A stretch of DNA of 64,000 bases from Pseudomonas sp. B20(2017). GTDB taxonomy: Bacteria; Pseudomonadota; Gammaproteobacteria; Pseudomonadales; Pseudomonadaceae. Below, in pieces: positions 24,567 to 34,507 of this stretch. The DNA lies in contig NZ_NEJP01000001.1 in NCBI RefSeq assembly GCF_002113125.1, positions 1 to 64,000 on the forward strand, read 5' to 3'. Every line of letters begins with the position of its first letter. Within the stretch, counting starts at the first letter, position 1. The notes beneath the pieces were generated by a model, which saw nothing but the letters and a program-made list of their open reading frames with translations, made no database searches and was not told the origin of the DNA. The position numbers were made by a program, and so were the translations under genes.

Positions 24567-25049
24567 ATGGGTATCGCTGCCAGCGAACTGTGCCGCCATG
24601 TGATCCGTCCCACGCTGATTTATCTGGGACGTCACTGCGCCACCGCCGAATCCCTGTTGCTGGGCATCGCCGCCAGCCAGTCCGCCCTCGGTTCCGCCCT
24701 GCATGACCGCCGTGGCCACGGCCTGTACCGGATTGCCGAACACCGTCACCAGGCGCTCTGGGATCATTACCTGGCACTGGATCCCGAACGCGCCAGCCTG
24801 GTTCGCGGCCTCGCAAGCCAGCATGCCTTCCTCAGCGGCCCGCACCTCGAACTGACCGTCAACCTGCGTTACGCCACGGCCATTGCCTGGCTGCTGGTCG
24901 AAGAACAAAACCCCGTCCTCCCCGAGTCGGATGATCTGCTGGGCATGGCGCGCATCTGGCGTCAGACCTTCCAGCCTCAAGGTCGTCTGCGCGATTTCAC
25001 CCGCGCCTGGCAAACCTGTGTTTCACCGCTGAATCAGGTCGCTTGCTGA
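24567..25049 (+). CDS. Hypothetical protein upstream of fadL
   Basis: 160 residues, ATG preceded by GAGGGTTTT. Helical, soluble-looking: HVIRPTLIYLGRHCATAESLLLGIAASQSALGSALHDRRGHGLYRIAEHRHQALWDHYLA, then LTVNLRYATAIAWLLVEEQNPVLPESDDLLGMARIWRQTF. No signal peptide or known catalytic motif. A CA motif lies in the leader and fadL follows 146 bases later on the same strand. I do not recognise the family. Confidence 0.7.
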   Translation: MGIAASELCRHVIRPTLIYLGRHCATAESLLLGIAASQSALGSALHDRRGHGLYRIAEHRHQALWDHYLALDPERASLVRGLASQHAFLSGPHLELTVNLRYATAIAWLLVEEQNPVLPESDDLLGMARIWRQTFQPQGRLRDFTRAWQTCVSPLNQVAC

Positions 25050-25195
25050 TCCGCCGGTTTCGCAACATCGTCCAACGAGTAGCGAATCTGGTCGGATTGT
25101 CCTACAAAACCGCTCTAACTCAAGGCATACGGCCTATAGCGCTAGGACGAAAATGTTGGTAATTTTCGCCCCGGTGATCACCAGGAGTTCTAATA

Positions 25196-26467
25196 ATGAA
25201 AAAAGTCATGCTCAAAACCACCCTTAGCCTTGCCGTAACCGTGGCATCCACCCAGATCTTCGCAGCTGGCTTTGCCATCAACGAACACAGCATCAGCGGG
25301 ATGGGGACTGGGTACGCCGGGCGATCTTCTTCTGCCGACGACGCAAGCACTGTTTATGGCAACCCTGCCGGCATGTCGCGCATCACGCGCGAACAAGTCA
25401 CTGGCGGTGTTGCATTCCTCGACGCAAAAACCGATATCAGCGACGCCAGCTCCAGCCCGAACGGCGGCAGCAACAAAGGCGACATGGTGCCCTTCACCTC
25501 CGTACCTATGGGCTACTACGTCAAGCCGATCGACGAGCATTGGGCATTCGGCCTGGGTGTGTACGTCCCCTTCGGCCTGATCACCGACTATGAAAACGGC
25601 TTCGCCGGCCGTTACTTCGGCAGCAAGTCCGAAGTCAAGGTCATTACCTTCCAGCCGACTGTCAGCTACAAATTCAACGACGTGGTGTCGATCGGTTTCG
25701 GTCCGACCATCAACCGCATCGACGGCTCGCTGGAATCCAACCTGTCGATCACTCAGGCTGCGCCGGACGGCAAGGTCAAGATCAAGGGTGACGACACCGC
25801 ACTGGGCTACAACATCGGCGTGCTGGTACAGGCTACCGACACCACTCGCCTGGGTCTGACCTACCACTCGAAAGTCGACTACAAGCTCGAAGGCAACACC
25901 AAGGTCAACTACGGCGTACTCGGCGCGATCGGCCTGGGTGCGAACCAGAAGTACGACGCTTCGCTGAAGATCACCACGCCTGAATCCGTGGACCTCTCGG
26001 TCACTCAGGCGATCAACGATCGCTGGAACGTCTACGCCGGTACCACCTGGACCCGCTGGAGCCAGCTGGAAAAGATCACCGTCAAGAACTCCGGTGTACA
26101 GCCTCTGCTGGCTGGCCAGTTCGGCGAGATCACCGAAGAGCAGAACTGGCATGACACCTGGGCTTACGCCATCGGTACGTCCTACCAGCTGAACAAGGAA
26201 TGGGTACTGCGTACCGGTCTGACGTTCGACCAGGCGCCGACCAACAACGTCGACCGTTCGCCACGCATCCCGACCGGCGACCGGACCATCTTCAGCATCG
26301 GTGCCGGCTGGAGCCCGACCGAAGACCTGACCATCGACGTTGCCTACTCGTACCTGAAGGAAGAGAAGGTCAACATCCGCAACGAAAACGATCGTGGCCA
26401 GAGCTACAACTCGCAGTACGAAAACTCGGCAAACGGCTTCGGTGTCGGCGCAACCTACCGCTTCTGA
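25196..26467 (+). CDS. fadL: Outer-membrane long-chain fatty acid transporter FadL (OmpP1 family)
   Basis: 423 residues. Signal peptide MKKVMLKTTLSLAVTVASTQIFA, then the FadL hatch start AGFAINEHSISGMGTGYAG and DDASTVYGNPAGMSRI, the family signature. The remainder is a 14-strand barrel pattern ending in a C-terminal aromatic residue (GVGATYRF). Carries hydrophobic compounds such as long-chain fatty acids across the outer membrane. AGGAG is 8 bases before ATG 25196; the leader has a hairpin-forming repeat at 25148-25168. Confidence 0.95.
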   Translation: MKKVMLKTTLSLAVTVASTQIFAAGFAINEHSISGMGTGYAGRSSSADDASTVYGNPAGMSRITREQVTGGVAFLDAKTDISDASSSPNGGSNKGDMVPFTSVPMGYYVKPIDEHWAFGLGVYVPFGLITDYENGFAGRYFGSKSEVKVITFQPTVSYKFNDVVSIGFGPTINRIDGSLESNLSITQAAPDGKVKIKGDDTALGYNIGVLVQATDTTRLGLTYHSKVDYKLEGNTKVNYGVLGAIGLGANQKYDASLKITTPESVDLSVTQAINDRWNVYAGTTWTRWSQLEKITVKNSGVQPLLAGQFGEITEEQNWHDTWAYAIGTSYQLNKEWVLRTGLTFDQAPTNNVDRSPRIPTGDRTIFSIGAGWSPTEDLTIDVAYSYLKEEKVNIRNENDRGQSYNSQYENSANGFGVGATYRF

Positions 26468-26510
26468 TGCTGTACGGCGAGGCTGATCTCTTTAGCGTTT
26501 GAGGCCTCGT

Positions 26511-26557
26511 CCACTAAAAAGCCCCGCTCTCTTCACAGAGGCGGGGCTTTTTAGTGG
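26511..26557. terminator. Bidirectional terminator between fadL and glutathione peroxidase
   Basis: CCACTAAAAAGCCCCGC (26511-26527) is matched by GCGGGGCTTTTTAGTGG (26541-26557), giving a 17-bp stem with A and T tracts on both sides, so it can end both convergent transcripts. Confidence 0.92.
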
Positions 26558-26564
26558 GCGTCGA

Positions 26565-27125
26565 TCAGGGTTTCAGCGGCTGGGAGGCAATGGCTTTTTC
26601 AATGGCTGCCAGAAATTCCGGATCATCCGGCTTGGTCAGGCTGGAGAAGTTGGCAATGACCTTGCCCTGACGGTCGATGACGTATTTGTAGAAATTCCAC
26701 TTCGGCGCGCTGCTCTGTCTGGCCAGCACCTGGAACAGGTGGGTGGCATCGTCGCCCCGCACCTTCTGTGGCTCGGTCATGGTGAACGTCACGCCGTAGT
26801 TGGCGTAACAGACCTTGGCGGTCTCGGCGCTGTCCTTGGATTCCTGCTTGAAGTCATTGGAGGGCACGCCGAGCATTTCCAGGCCCTGGGCCTTGTAGCG
26901 CTGATTGAGCGCTTCGAGCCCCTCGAACTGCGGCGCGAAACCACAGAAGCTAGCCGTGTTGATCACCACCAGCGGTTTGTCGGCGTAGCGCTGACACAGG
27001 TCGATGGATTCCTTGGCCCGCAACTTGGGCAACGAACCTTGCAACAGATCCGGACAGTCCGCGGCCTGGGCCAGTCCGGTCAACGCCATCAGCAACGCGG
27101 GAACAGCACACCAGCGCTTGAGCAT
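26565..27125 (-). CDS. Periplasmic glutathione peroxidase-like thiol peroxidase
   Basis: 186 residues from ATG 27125, chosen because AAGGA lies 8 bases upstream. Signal peptide about 1-21 ([11 protein letters not shown]). The peroxidatic Cys61 sits in [15 protein letters not shown]; the Trp/Asn partner is in PKWNFYKYV. It has Cys rather than selenocysteine. With an exported location, the reductant is more likely thioredoxin-like than glutathione. Single gene, convergent with fadL. Confidence 0.92.
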   Translation of the reverse strand: MLKRWCAVPALLMALTGLAQAADCPDLLQGSLPKLRAKESIDLCQRYADKPLVVINTASFCGFAPQFEGLEALNQRYKAQGLEMLGVPSNDFKQESKDSAETAKVCYANYGVTFTMTEPQKVRGDDATHLFQVLARQSSAPKWNFYKYVIDRQGKVIANFSSLTKPDDPEFLAAIEKAIASQPLKP

Positions 27126-27180
27126 GTCGGGCATCCTTGAGCAATCGTCAGACCTCGACGTTACTCGCCCTCCCGCCGAT

Positions 27181-27303
27181 CTAGCAAGCACCCATGCCCA
27201 ACTGCATCAGCGCCAGCCCGCCCTGATGCCAGCCCCACCACACCAGCGCCAGCAACGCGGCGCCGAGTGCGGTGATGACGATCTGCGGCCAGTAACGGTT
27301 CAT
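27181..27303 (-). CDS. 40-residue single-pass membrane microprotein
   Basis: [25 protein letters not shown]... with one hydrophobic helix (about 8-24) and a glycine-rich tail ending GMGAC. The ATG at 27303 overlaps the TGA of the MFS gene (ATGA), so it is translationally coupled and third in the marR-mfs operon. Too short for usual ORF cut-offs. Perhaps a transporter-associated subunit; function unknown. Confidence 0.65.
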   Translation of the reverse strand: MNRYWPQIVITALGAALLALVWWGWHQGGLALMQLGMGAC

Positions 27304-28508
27304 GCAGCGCTCGCACGCGGTTGCAGGCGCTCGACCGGACGCTCGCGCACTGGCCAGTTCAGCGCGGCCGCCAGCAGACTCAAGAGAATCGCCACTTGCC
27401 AGATCAAGTCATAACTCCCGGTCCGGTCGTACACCACCCCGCCCAGCCAGCCGCCAAGAAACGAACCCAACTGATGGAACAGGAACACGATACCGCCGAG
27501 CATGGACAGGTTTCGCACACCAAACAAGGTCGCCACCGTACCGTTGGTCAACGGCACCGTCGACAGCCACAGGAAACCCATGGCCATGCCGAACAGATAG
27601 GCCGAGGTCGTCGTCACCGGCAGCCACAGGAACAGCACGATCACCACGGCGCGCAACAGGTACAACCCGGTCAACAGGCGCGGTTTGGACATCCTCCCAC
27701 CGAGCCAACCGGCGGTGTAAGTACCGAAGATGTTGAACAGGCCGATCAACGCCAGCACCGTGGTGCCGACGCTGGCCGGCAGATGCTGATCGACCAGATA
27801 CGCCGGCAGGTGCACGCCGATGAACACCACCTGAAATCCGCAGACGAAAAAGCCGAACGCCAGCAGCCAGAACCCGGAGTGCGAGCACGCCTCACGCAGG
27901 GCTTCGGACAGGGTTTGTTCATGGCCGAGCACCGGCAGCGGCTTGTCCTTGAGCATGCTCACCAGCGGCACGATCAGCGCCACCAGCAGGCCTAGTACCA
28001 ACAACGCCGCCGACCAGCCGAGCCAGCCAATCAACCCGAGGGTGCCCGGCAGCATGGCGAACTGGCCGAAAGACCCGGCGGCGCTGGCGATGCCCATGCC
28101 CATGCTGCGTTTCTCCGGCGGCACAGCACGGCCGACCACCCCGAGGATCACCGAGAACGAGGTGCCGGACAGCCCGATGCCGATCAGCAAACCGGCGCTC
28201 AGGGACAGACCCAGCGCCGTTTCCGACAGGCCCATGAACACCAGGCCCAAGGCGTACAGCACACCGCCGATCAGCACCACTTTTGCCGCGCCGAAGCGGT
28301 CGGCCAATGCGCCGGTAAACGGTTGTGCCAGACCCCAGATCAGGTTCTGCAAGGCGATGGCGAAGGCGAACACCTCACGGCCCCAGCCAAACTGGGCACT
28401 CATCGGCGACAGAAACAGCCCGAAACCGTGCCGCACACCCAATGACAACGCCAGAATCAGCGCACTCCCCAGCAACACCCAACCGCACGTACGCCACATC
28501 GAACTCAT
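27300..28508 (-). CDS. MFS transporter (monocarboxylate/oxalate-type)
   Basis: 402 residues, 12 helices: LSLGVRHGFGLFLSPMSAQFGWGREVFAFA at the N-terminus and ALADRFGAAKVVLIGG (loop 2-3 motif). The sequence style matches the OFA/MCT-like MFS group. It sits in one operon with a MarR regulator upstream and a coupled microprotein downstream. A CGGGTATATACCCG palindrome lies 17-30 bases before its start, suggesting its own repressible promoter. Substrate unknown. Confidence 0.88.
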   Translation of the reverse strand: MSSMWRTCGWVLLGSALILALSLGVRHGFGLFLSPMSAQFGWGREVFAFAIALQNLIWGLAQPFTGALADRFGAAKVVLIGGVLYALGLVFMGLSETALGLSLSAGLLIGIGLSGTSFSVILGVVGRAVPPEKRSMGMGIASAAGSFGQFAMLPGTLGLIGWLGWSAALLVLGLLVALIVPLVSMLKDKPLPVLGHEQTLSEALREACSHSGFWLLAFGFFVCGFQVVFIGVHLPAYLVDQHLPASVGTTVLALIGLFNIFGTYTAGWLGGRMSKPRLLTGLYLLRAVVIVLFLWLPVTTTSAYLFGMAMGFLWLSTVPLTNGTVATLFGVRNLSMLGGIVFLFHQLGSFLGGWLGGVVYDRTGSYDLIWQVAILLSLLAAALNWPVRERPVERLQPRASAA

Positions 28509-28524
28509 TGTTATTCTCCAGTCA

Positions 28525-28538
28525 CGGGTATATACCCG
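28525..28538. promoter_or_regulatory. Palindromic operator (MarR site 1)
   Basis: Perfect palindrome CGGGTATATACCCG between the marR stop and the mfs start. A near-identical site lies before marR. Confidence 0.75.
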
Positions 28539-28561
28539 CTTAGATTCGGAAAAACCGGCCC

Positions 28562-28966
28562 TCAGGCCAGTTCATCCAACAGCCGCAGCAAGGTTTCACG
28601 CTTCTCGGCACCCAGTCGGTCGATCAACCGCTGTTGCGCCGCTTCCCAGGCCGGCAGGGCCGCTGCCAGGCGTTGCGCACCGGTTTCGGTGAGCCGGACG
28701 ATGCGGTTGCGCATGTCTTCACCCTCGGCCAGCGCCACCAGCCCCTCGCCTTCCAGCACCCGCAGGTTGCGCCCGAGGGTGCTGCGATCCAGGCCCATGG
28801 CCTCGGCCAGTTCGGAAATGCTCGGCTGATCCAACCGCTGCAGATTGCACAGCAAAGAATACTGGGCAACGTTGATCCCGAAGCCGTCGAGAGCGCCGTC
28901 GTAATGCCTGCTGACGCCACGGGCGGCGCGACGCAGGTTGGTGCACAAACACTGAGAAGGAAGCAT
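28562..28966 (-). CDS. MarR-family transcriptional regulator
   Basis: 134 residues. Winged-helix core: YSLLCNLQRLDQPSISELAEAMGLDRSTLGRNLRVLEGEGLVALAEG (about residues 36-82). The N-terminal QCLCTNLRRAARGVSRHYD carries Cys6 and Cys8, a pattern seen in redox- or phenolic-sensing MarR proteins; redox sensing is only inferred. The operator copy at 28971-28984 overlaps its ribosome-binding region, implying autorepression together with control of the MFS gene. Confidence 0.9.
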   Translation of the reverse strand: MLPSQCLCTNLRRAARGVSRHYDGALDGFGINVAQYSLLCNLQRLDQPSISELAEAMGLDRSTLGRNLRVLEGEGLVALAEGEDMRNRIVRLTETGAQRLAAALPAWEAAQQRLIDRLGAEKRETLLRLLDELA

Positions 28967-28970
28967 GATG

Positions 28971-28984
28971 CGTGTATATACCCG
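28971..28984. promoter_or_regulatory. Palindromic operator (MarR site 2)
   Basis: CGTGTATATACCCG, differing from site 1 at one position, 5 bases upstream of the marR ATG. Confidence 0.7.
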
Positions 28985-29022
28985 CGACTGTGTTAAATCA
29001 AGTTACAGATCAACGTTACTTA

Positions 29023-29754
29023 TCAAAACAAGGCCAGCCCGACCAGCACTGACATCTCCAGCAATTCCAGCAACGCACCGGCCGTATCACCGGTGGTTCC
29101 GCCCAGTCGCCGCACCATCAGATGCCGTAGCCAGATGAACACGACGGCCACCAGCAGCAACGCAACGACCGCGTTGAACCCAGCGATGACCACACACGCC
29201 GCTGCACTCACTGCCAGCACCTGCCAACCCGTTTTGCGTGGCAGATGATCGGCCAGCGCCTGCCCCAATCCACCGGCCCGGACATAGGTTGTGGTGAGGA
29301 ACAACGCGAGCAGCGCCGCACGCCCGATCAGCGGCACGATGATCAACGCCATGCCCTGCTGTTGTTCGATCAAGGCCAGCAACGCGGCGAACTTGAGCAG
29401 CAACACCAGCACCAGCGTCACCACCGCGATCGGCCCGCTGCGCGGATCCTTCATGATCGTCAGCGTGCGCTCGCGATCACCGAAGCCACCGAGCCACGCA
29501 TCGGCGCTATCCGCCAGCCCATCGAGGTGCAACGCGCCACTGAGCAGCACCCACACCGTCAGCAACAGCGCGGCATGCAACAGCAATGGCGCGCCAGCCA
29601 GCGCAATGTTCAGCGCCCAGAGAATCACACCGAACAGCAAGCCCACCAGCGGATAAAACAGCAGCGACCGACCGAGCTGTTCAGGCGCCGGCATGCCCGG
29701 CAGACGAATCGGCAGGCTGCTGAGAAATTGCAGGGCGATCCACAGAGGCAGCAT
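29023..29754 (-). CDS. cobS: Adenosylcobinamide-GDP ribazoletransferase (cobalamin synthase)
   Basis: 243 residues, polytopic inner-membrane enzyme. LHLDGLADSADAWLGG (about residues 75-90) contains the metal-binding DGLxD motif of CobS/CobV; GRAALLALFLTTTYVR follows. Joins adenosylcobinamide-GDP and alpha-ribazole(-phosphate), the last assembly step. One base separates it from the cobC phosphatase stop. It is last in the operon. Confidence 0.95.
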   Translation of the reverse strand: MLPLWIALQFLSSLPIRLPGMPAPEQLGRSLLFYPLVGLLFGVILWALNIALAGAPLLLHAALLLTVWVLLSGALHLDGLADSADAWLGGFGDRERTLTIMKDPRSGPIAVVTLVLVLLLKFAALLALIEQQQGMALIIVPLIGRAALLALFLTTTYVRAGGLGQALADHLPRKTGWQVLAVSAAACVVIAGFNAVVALLLVAVVFIWLRHLMVRRLGGTTGDTAGALLELLEMSVLVGLALF

Positions 29755-29755
29755 G

Positions 29756-30331
29756 TCAGCCCACTTCCTTGAGGGAGCCGTCGGCTTCGACGATCAGCGA
29801 AAAAAGCGCGCCATGAGCGACTTCGACATTGAGCAGTTGTTCACGGGGCAAACTACGGGCCTGCGCCAGCAGCAGACGCATGACGCCGCCATGACTGACC
29901 AGCAACACCCGCTCGCCGGCGTGTGCCGCGTGCAGTCGTATCACCGCCGCCAACACCCGCGCAGAGAAATCGCTGACCGGCTCACCCTGCGGCGGGGTAA
30001 ACCCATACGGATCAGCCCAGAACAAACCCAGCGCTTCGGCATCGGTTTCCATCAACGCCGCCGCACTCTGCCCTTCCCAGGCACCGAAATGCAGCTCCTG
30101 CAGATGTTTGTCCAGAGATACCGGCAGATCCCGCTGCGCGCTCAACTCCTCAGCGAATCGCGCGCAACGCTGCAAGGGCGAGCTGACCAGCCGATCCCAC
30201 GGCCCTTTCCCGATCACCGCTTCGCGCATTTGCGCCCAGCCTTTTTCGGTCAGCGCATCGTCAAGACTGCCGCGCAGGCCGCCGCCGAGTTCGGTTTCAC
30301 CGTGGCGCAGGAGGTCCAGACGCAAAGTCAT
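29756..30331 (-). CDS. cobC: Alpha-ribazole phosphatase (histidine phosphatase family)
   Basis: 191 residues. The catalytic [14 protein letters not shown] at the N-terminus gives phospho-His10, and [12 protein letters not shown] supplies the second His. Family role: removes the phosphate from alpha-ribazole-5'-phosphate or from cobalamin-5'-phosphate. ATG overlaps the cobT stop (ATGA). Confidence 0.93.
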   Translation of the reverse strand: MTLRLDLLRHGETELGGGLRGSLDDALTEKGWAQMREAVIGKGPWDRLVSSPLQRCARFAEELSAQRDLPVSLDKHLQELHFGAWEGQSAAALMETDAEALGLFWADPYGFTPPQGEPVSDFSARVLAAVIRLHAAHAGERVLLVSHGGVMRLLLAQARSLPREQLLNVEVAHGALFSLIVEADGSLKEVG

Positions 30332-31383
30332 GCCGGGCGATCCGCCACCGCCGCTTCGGCGAAGGTCGCCATCTGCCCGTGCAGGTCGCAGGCCAGACGC
30401 AACAACGGGACAGCCAGCGCCGCACCACTGCCCTCGCCCAGACGCAGGCCCAGTTCGAGCAACGGCTCCGCGCCAAGGGTTTCCAGCACATGGCGATGGC
30501 CCGGCTCAGCACCGCGATGACCAAACAGCAGCCATTCACGGCAGGCCGGATTCAGGCGTACCGCCACCAACGCGGCGACCGTGCAGATGAAACCGTCCAC
30601 CAGCACCGCCACACCTTCCTGAGCACACGCCAGATACGCGCCAACCAACGCTGCAATCTCGAAGCCGCCGAGATTGAACAGGGTCTGCAACGCATCACCG
30701 CGCTGTGCCGCATGCAGTGCCAGCGCCCGCTCGATTACCTGCGCCTTGTGGCTGACGCCTTCGGCATTCAGCCCGGTGCCGGGGCCGGTCAGATGCGCCA
30801 CCGGGCAATCCAGCAGCGCACAGGCCAGCGCACTGGCAGCGGTGGTGTTGCCGATGCCCATTTCGCCGCCGATGAACAATTGCGCGCCCGCCGCTTTCGC
30901 GCGCAGCGCACTGTCGCGACCGCCCTGCAAGGCGAGTTCGCCTTGGGCCTGAGTCATCGCAGGGCCCTTGGCGAAATTCGCCGTGCCCGGGCCGATGTTC
31001 AGGTGGCGCACGCCCGGCAGGTTCAAGGACGGGGTCACGGTGCCCAGATCCACCACTTCCAGCTGCGCGCCGAGTTGCCGCGCCAGCACGCTGATCGCCG
31101 CGCCGCCGCTGACGAAATTCAGCAGCATCTGCCCGGTGACCTCCTGCGGAAACGCAGAAACGCCTTCGGCGACAACGCCATGGTCACCAGCAAAAATCGC
31201 GATCCAGACCTGATCGAGATTCGGCTTGATCCGGCCCTGCAATCCGGCCAGTTGCACCGCCACCGATTCGAGCTGCCCGAGGGAGCCGGCGGGTTTGGTC
31301 AATTGCTGTTGACGCGCCGCGGCGTTTTCAACGGCGTCCGTATCCACTGGTTTGCACGGGTTCAGCCACCAGGCTTGAGTCAT
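30328..31383 (-). CDS. cobT: Nicotinate-nucleotide--dimethylbenzimidazole phosphoribosyltransferase
   Basis: 351 residues from ATG 31383 (the frame is open upstream to 31470 but inside cobU). [11 protein letters not shown] near the N-terminus, [16 protein letters not shown], and [13 protein letters not shown] carrying the catalytic Glu are diagnostic. It activates DMB, made by BluB of the same operon, as alpha-ribazole phosphate. Overlaps cobU and cobC by 4 bases each. Confidence 0.96.
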   Translation of the reverse strand: MTQAWWLNPCKPVDTDAVENAAARQQQLTKPAGSLGQLESVAVQLAGLQGRIKPNLDQVWIAIFAGDHGVVAEGVSAFPQEVTGQMLLNFVSGGAAISVLARQLGAQLEVVDLGTVTPSLNLPGVRHLNIGPGTANFAKGPAMTQAQGELALQGGRDSALRAKAAGAQLFIGGEMGIGNTTAASALACALLDCPVAHLTGPGTGLNAEGVSHKAQVIERALALHAAQRGDALQTLFNLGGFEIAALVGAYLACAQEGVAVLVDGFICTVAALVAVRLNPACREWLLFGHRGAEPGHRHVLETLGAEPLLELGLRLGEGSGAALAVPLLRLACDLHGQMATFAEAAVADRPA

Positions 31384-31901
31384 AACGCAGGTCCTTTCAG
31401 AGTCAGGGGCAGGCCGGCGACCGTCAGGACGACTCGCTGACAACGCTCGGCCAGAGCTTGATGCAGCCAACCGGCTTCATCGACATAGCGGCGAGTCAAT
31501 TCGCCCAGCGGCACGACACCCATTCCGGTCTCGTTGCTGACAAAAATGATTTCACCCGGCAGCGACGCCAGGCATTCGAGCAAGGCTTCGCGTTCGGCGG
31601 CGAGGCGTTCGGTGTCTTCGAGCATCAGTAGATTGGTCAGCCACAGAGTCAGGCAATCCACCAGCAGGCAGCGCTCGGGGCCGGCGTTTTCGCGCAGCAC
31701 ACGGGCCAGTTCCAGCGGCTCTTCGATCAACGCCCATTCGGCAGGACGACGAGCGCGATGATGGGCGACGCGCTCATTCATCTCACCATCCAGTGGTTGG
31801 CTGGTGGCGATGTAAGTTACGGCCAGCGCGCTGTCAGTGGCGAGTTTTTCGGCCAGGCGACTTTTGCCGGAGCGGGCGCCGCCGAGGATCAACTGGAGCA
31901 T
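31380..31901 (-). CDS. cobU: Adenosylcobinamide kinase / cobinamide-phosphate guanylyltransferase
   Basis: 173 residues from ATG 31901. N-terminal [14 protein letters not shown] is the P-loop; HRARRPAEW contains the guanylated-His region; [14 protein letters not shown] is the Walker-B-like segment. Dual kinase and GMP-transfer enzyme (CobU/CobP). The in-frame extension to 31964 is REPIN sequence and is not coding. A REPIN separates it from cobQ. Confidence 0.95.
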   Translation of the reverse strand: MLQLILGGARSGKSRLAEKLATDSALAVTYIATSQPLDGEMNERVAHHRARRPAEWALIEEPLELARVLRENAGPERCLLVDCLTLWLTNLLMLEDTERLAAEREALLECLASLPGEIIFVSNETGMGVVPLGELTRRYVDEAGWLHQALAERCQRVVLTVAGLPLTLKGPAL

Positions 31902-31940
31902 GGAGGCATCCTGAAAGATATTCGTTGAGACAACTGACCT

Positions 31941-32033
31941 CTTCGCGGGCAAGCCCGCTCCCACAATGGCTGTCGGCCGGACATGGCGTTTGAGTACACC
32001 TCAGCGCCCTGTGGGAGCGGGCTTGCCCGCGAA
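31941..32033. repeat. REPIN between cobU and cobQ, GGGCTTGCCCGC subtype
   Basis: CTTCGCGGGCAAGCCCGCTC begins at 31941; the inverted partner GTGGGAGCGGGCTTGCCCGC starts at 32011. The right arm overlaps the last codons of cobQ (stop at 32001-32003). Confidence 0.9.
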
Positions 32034-33503
32034 GAGGCCATCACATCCGGCCTGGATACCACAGAGTTCACACAACAGATCGGTATCCAGATGCTTCTCC
32101 ACCAGATCCGCCAGCCGCTCGATATCGCGTTCGCGCAGGCCGTGGTAATCCACCTCCTGCACATCGTTCAGACCGGCCCAGCGCAACAGCGCGGCACTGG
32201 CTGCCGGCGATTCGAACAAGCCATGCAGGTAAGTGCCGAAAATCTGCCCGTCGAGACTTTGCGCGCCGTCGCAACGGCCGTCGTCCAGACGCACAGCCGC
32301 ATTTTCCAGCGCCGCTCCCGTCGTCACGCCGGCATGAATTTCATAGCCGCTGACCTCGGCATCTTCCAGCGCCAGACGCCCGCGCACATTGCGCAATTGC
32401 TTTTCGGCTTCGAGCTGCGTTTCAAACGCCAACAAACCCAGACCGGCGCTGGAACCCGGCGCGCCTTCAAGGCCCAGCGGATCGTGCACCTGCTCGCCGA
32501 GCATTTGCAGACCGCCGCAGATCCCGAGCAACTTGCCGCCATAGCGCAGGTGACGGCGGATGGCGGTTTCCCAGCCATTGGCGCGCAGATACGCCAGGTC
32601 GCTGCGCACGCTTTTCGAGCCCGGCAGGATGATCAAGTCGGCCGGCGGAATCGCTTGCCCCGGCCCGATGAATTGCAGATCCACCTGCGGATGCAGGCGC
32701 AACGGATCGAAATCGGTGTGGTTGCTGATGCGCGGCAGTACCGGCACCACCACTTTCAGGACTTGCTCGACCTTGTCAGTCTGACGCTGGTCGATGCCGT
32801 CCTCGGCTTCCAAATGCAGGTCCATCACGTACGGCAGCACGCCCACCACCGGTTTGCCGGTGCGTTGCTCCAGCCAGTCGAGGCCCGGTTGCAGCAAGGC
32901 GATGTCGCCGCGAAAACGGTTGATGATGAAGCCTTTGACCCGCGCCTGTTCGCTCGGTGACAGCAGTTCCAGCGTGCCTACCAGATGGGCGAAGACGCCG
33001 CCGCGATTGATGTCGGCGATCAGCAGCACCGGGCAATCCACCGCTTCGGCAAAGCCCATGTTAGCGATGTCGCCGGCACGCAGATTGATCTCTGCCGGCG
33101 AGCCTGCGCCTTCGACCATCACCAGCGGATACGCGGCGCTCAAGCGCTCATGGGAAGCGAGTACGGCCTGCATGGCGATGGCTTTGTAATCGTGATAGGC
33201 GACAGCGTTCATGCTGGTGACCGCGCGGCCATGAATGATGACCTGGGCGCCGGTGTCGCTGTTGGGCTTGAGCAGCACCGGGTTCATGTCGGTGTGCGGT
33301 TCGAGGAACGCCGCCTGGGCCTGCACCGCTTGCGCGCGGCCGATCTCGCCGCCGTCGGCAGTCACCGCGCTGTTGAGCGCCATGTTCTGCGGCTTGAACG
33401 GCACCACGGCAACGCCCTGACGGGTTGCCCAGCGGCACAGCGCCGTCACCAGCGTGCTTTTGCCGGCATCGGAGGTGGTGCCCTGCACCATCAATGTGGT
33501 CAT
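32001..33503 (-). CDS. cobQ: Cobyric acid synthase
   Basis: 500 residues from ATG 33503. [25 protein letters not shown] is the ATP-binding start; [13 protein letters not shown] holds the glutaminase Cys and a C-terminal His segment follows ([10 protein letters not shown]). Amidates side chains b, d, e and g of adenosylcobyrinate a,c-diamide. The last dozen residues ([12 protein letters not shown]) are encoded by REPIN sequence after the expected end (ELCGI), an unusual acquired tail. Start overlaps cobD (ATGA). Confidence 0.96.
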   Translation of the reverse strand: MTTLMVQGTTSDAGKSTLVTALCRWATRQGVAVVPFKPQNMALNSAVTADGGEIGRAQAVQAQAAFLEPHTDMNPVLLKPNSDTGAQVIIHGRAVTSMNAVAYHDYKAIAMQAVLASHERLSAAYPLVMVEGAGSPAEINLRAGDIANMGFAEAVDCPVLLIADINRGGVFAHLVGTLELLSPSEQARVKGFIINRFRGDIALLQPGLDWLEQRTGKPVVGVLPYVMDLHLEAEDGIDQRQTDKVEQVLKVVVPVLPRISNHTDFDPLRLHPQVDLQFIGPGQAIPPADLIILPGSKSVRSDLAYLRANGWETAIRRHLRYGGKLLGICGGLQMLGEQVHDPLGLEGAPGSSAGLGLLAFETQLEAEKQLRNVRGRLALEDAEVSGYEIHAGVTTGAALENAAVRLDDGRCDGAQSLDGQIFGTYLHGLFESPAASAALLRWAGLNDVQEVDYHGLRERDIERLADLVEKHLDTDLLCELCGIQAGCDGLFAGKPAPTGR

Positions 33504-34507
33504 GCGGTTTTTTCCTTGGAGCAATGCTTGGCGAATGCTTGCAGGGCTTGCTCAAGGCGCGCTTCGTCGGCGGCATCGGCGGGCAGCCCGAAACGCAGGC
33601 TGCTGTTGTGCGCGAAGAGGCGTAGAAGAATGCCGCGTCGGGCCATGAATTCGTGCAACGCAGCGGCCTGTTCGGTGATCAGCCACTGAAACAGCGCGCA
33701 GCCGCCCTGCGGTTTGAAGCCGTGACGCTCGAGCAACGCAGCCAGCCGCTCGCTGGCCTCGTCGCTACGGATGCGCTGACGCGTGTGGCCTTCGGTATCG
33801 CGCAGACAGGCTTGACCCAACACGCGGGTCGGCCCGCTGACTGCCCATGGCCCGACCTGTTCGGCCAGCAACCGGAGCAACTTGCGCTCGGCCAGCACGA
33901 ACCCCAGCCGCACACCGGCCAGACCGAAAAACTTGCCGAACGAACGCAGCACGATCAATCCCACTTGATGCGCATGCGGGGCGAGACTCAGCTGCGGTGT
34001 GTTGTCCATGAACGCTTCGTCGACCACCAGCCAGCCGCCGCGTTGGGCCAGCCGCGCGTGCCAGTCGAGCAGGCGCGCCGGGGTCAGGTTCAGGCCGGTT
34101 GGATTGTTCGGGTTAACCACCACCAGCACGTCGAGGCTGTCGAGAAAGAAATCGACTTCCTGCTCCAGCACTTCACGGACGATATAGCCGCTGCGCCGCC
34201 AGGCTTCGGCATGCTCGGCATAACACGGCGACAGCACGCCGACCTTGCCGGCCCGGCGCAAACGCGGCAGCAACTGGATGGCCATCTGCGAACCGGCTAC
34301 CGGCAGCACTTGCGCGGCGCCGTAGTAGTCGCACGCGGCCTGCTCCAGACCGTCATCGTTTTCCGGCAAGCGCGCCCACGCCCGCAACGGAATCTCCGGG
34401 ACCGGAAACGGCCATGGCGCGAGGCCGGTGGACAGGTCGAGCCAGTCTTCTTCCGCGATACCGTATTCGAGCGCCGCCCTGCGCAGCCGGCCACCGTGCT
34501 CAAGCAT
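33500..34507 (-). CDS. cobD: Threonine-phosphate decarboxylase (PLP enzyme)
   Basis: 335 residues, class I/II aminotransferase fold. [13 protein letters not shown] and VVDEAFMD are PLP-site motifs; the Schiff-base Lys is in [17 protein letters not shown]. Makes (R)-1-amino-2-propanol phosphate for the nucleotide loop. Called CobC in the P. denitrificans scheme. It overlaps the cbiB end by 8 bases and the cobQ start by 4. Confidence 0.94.
   Translation of the reverse strand: MLEHGGRLRRAALEYGIAEEDWLDLSTGLAPWPFPVPEIPLRAWARLPENDDGLEQAACDYYGAAQVLPVAGSQMAIQLLPRLRRAGKVGVLSPCYAEHAEAWRRSGYIVREVLEQEVDFFLDSLDVLVVVNPNNPTGLNLTPARLLDWHARLAQRGGWLVVDEAFMDNTPQLSLAPHAHQVGLIVLRSFGKFFGLAGVRLGFVLAERKLLRLLAEQVGPWAVSGPTRVLGQACLRDTEGHTRQRIRSDEASERLAALLERHGFKPQGGCALFQWLITEQAAALHEFMARRGILLRLFAHNSSLRFGLPADAADEARLEQALQAFAKHCSKEKTA

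Noticed and set aside
25148-25168. CGAAAAT...ATTTTCG repeat before fadL as a PsrA-type operator
   Set aside because: It does not match the known GAAAC-N4-GTTTC pattern; kept only as a possible leader hairpin.
31902-31964. N-terminal extension of cobU
   Set aside because: It is translated REPIN sequence; the ATG at 31901 gives the normal P-loop start.
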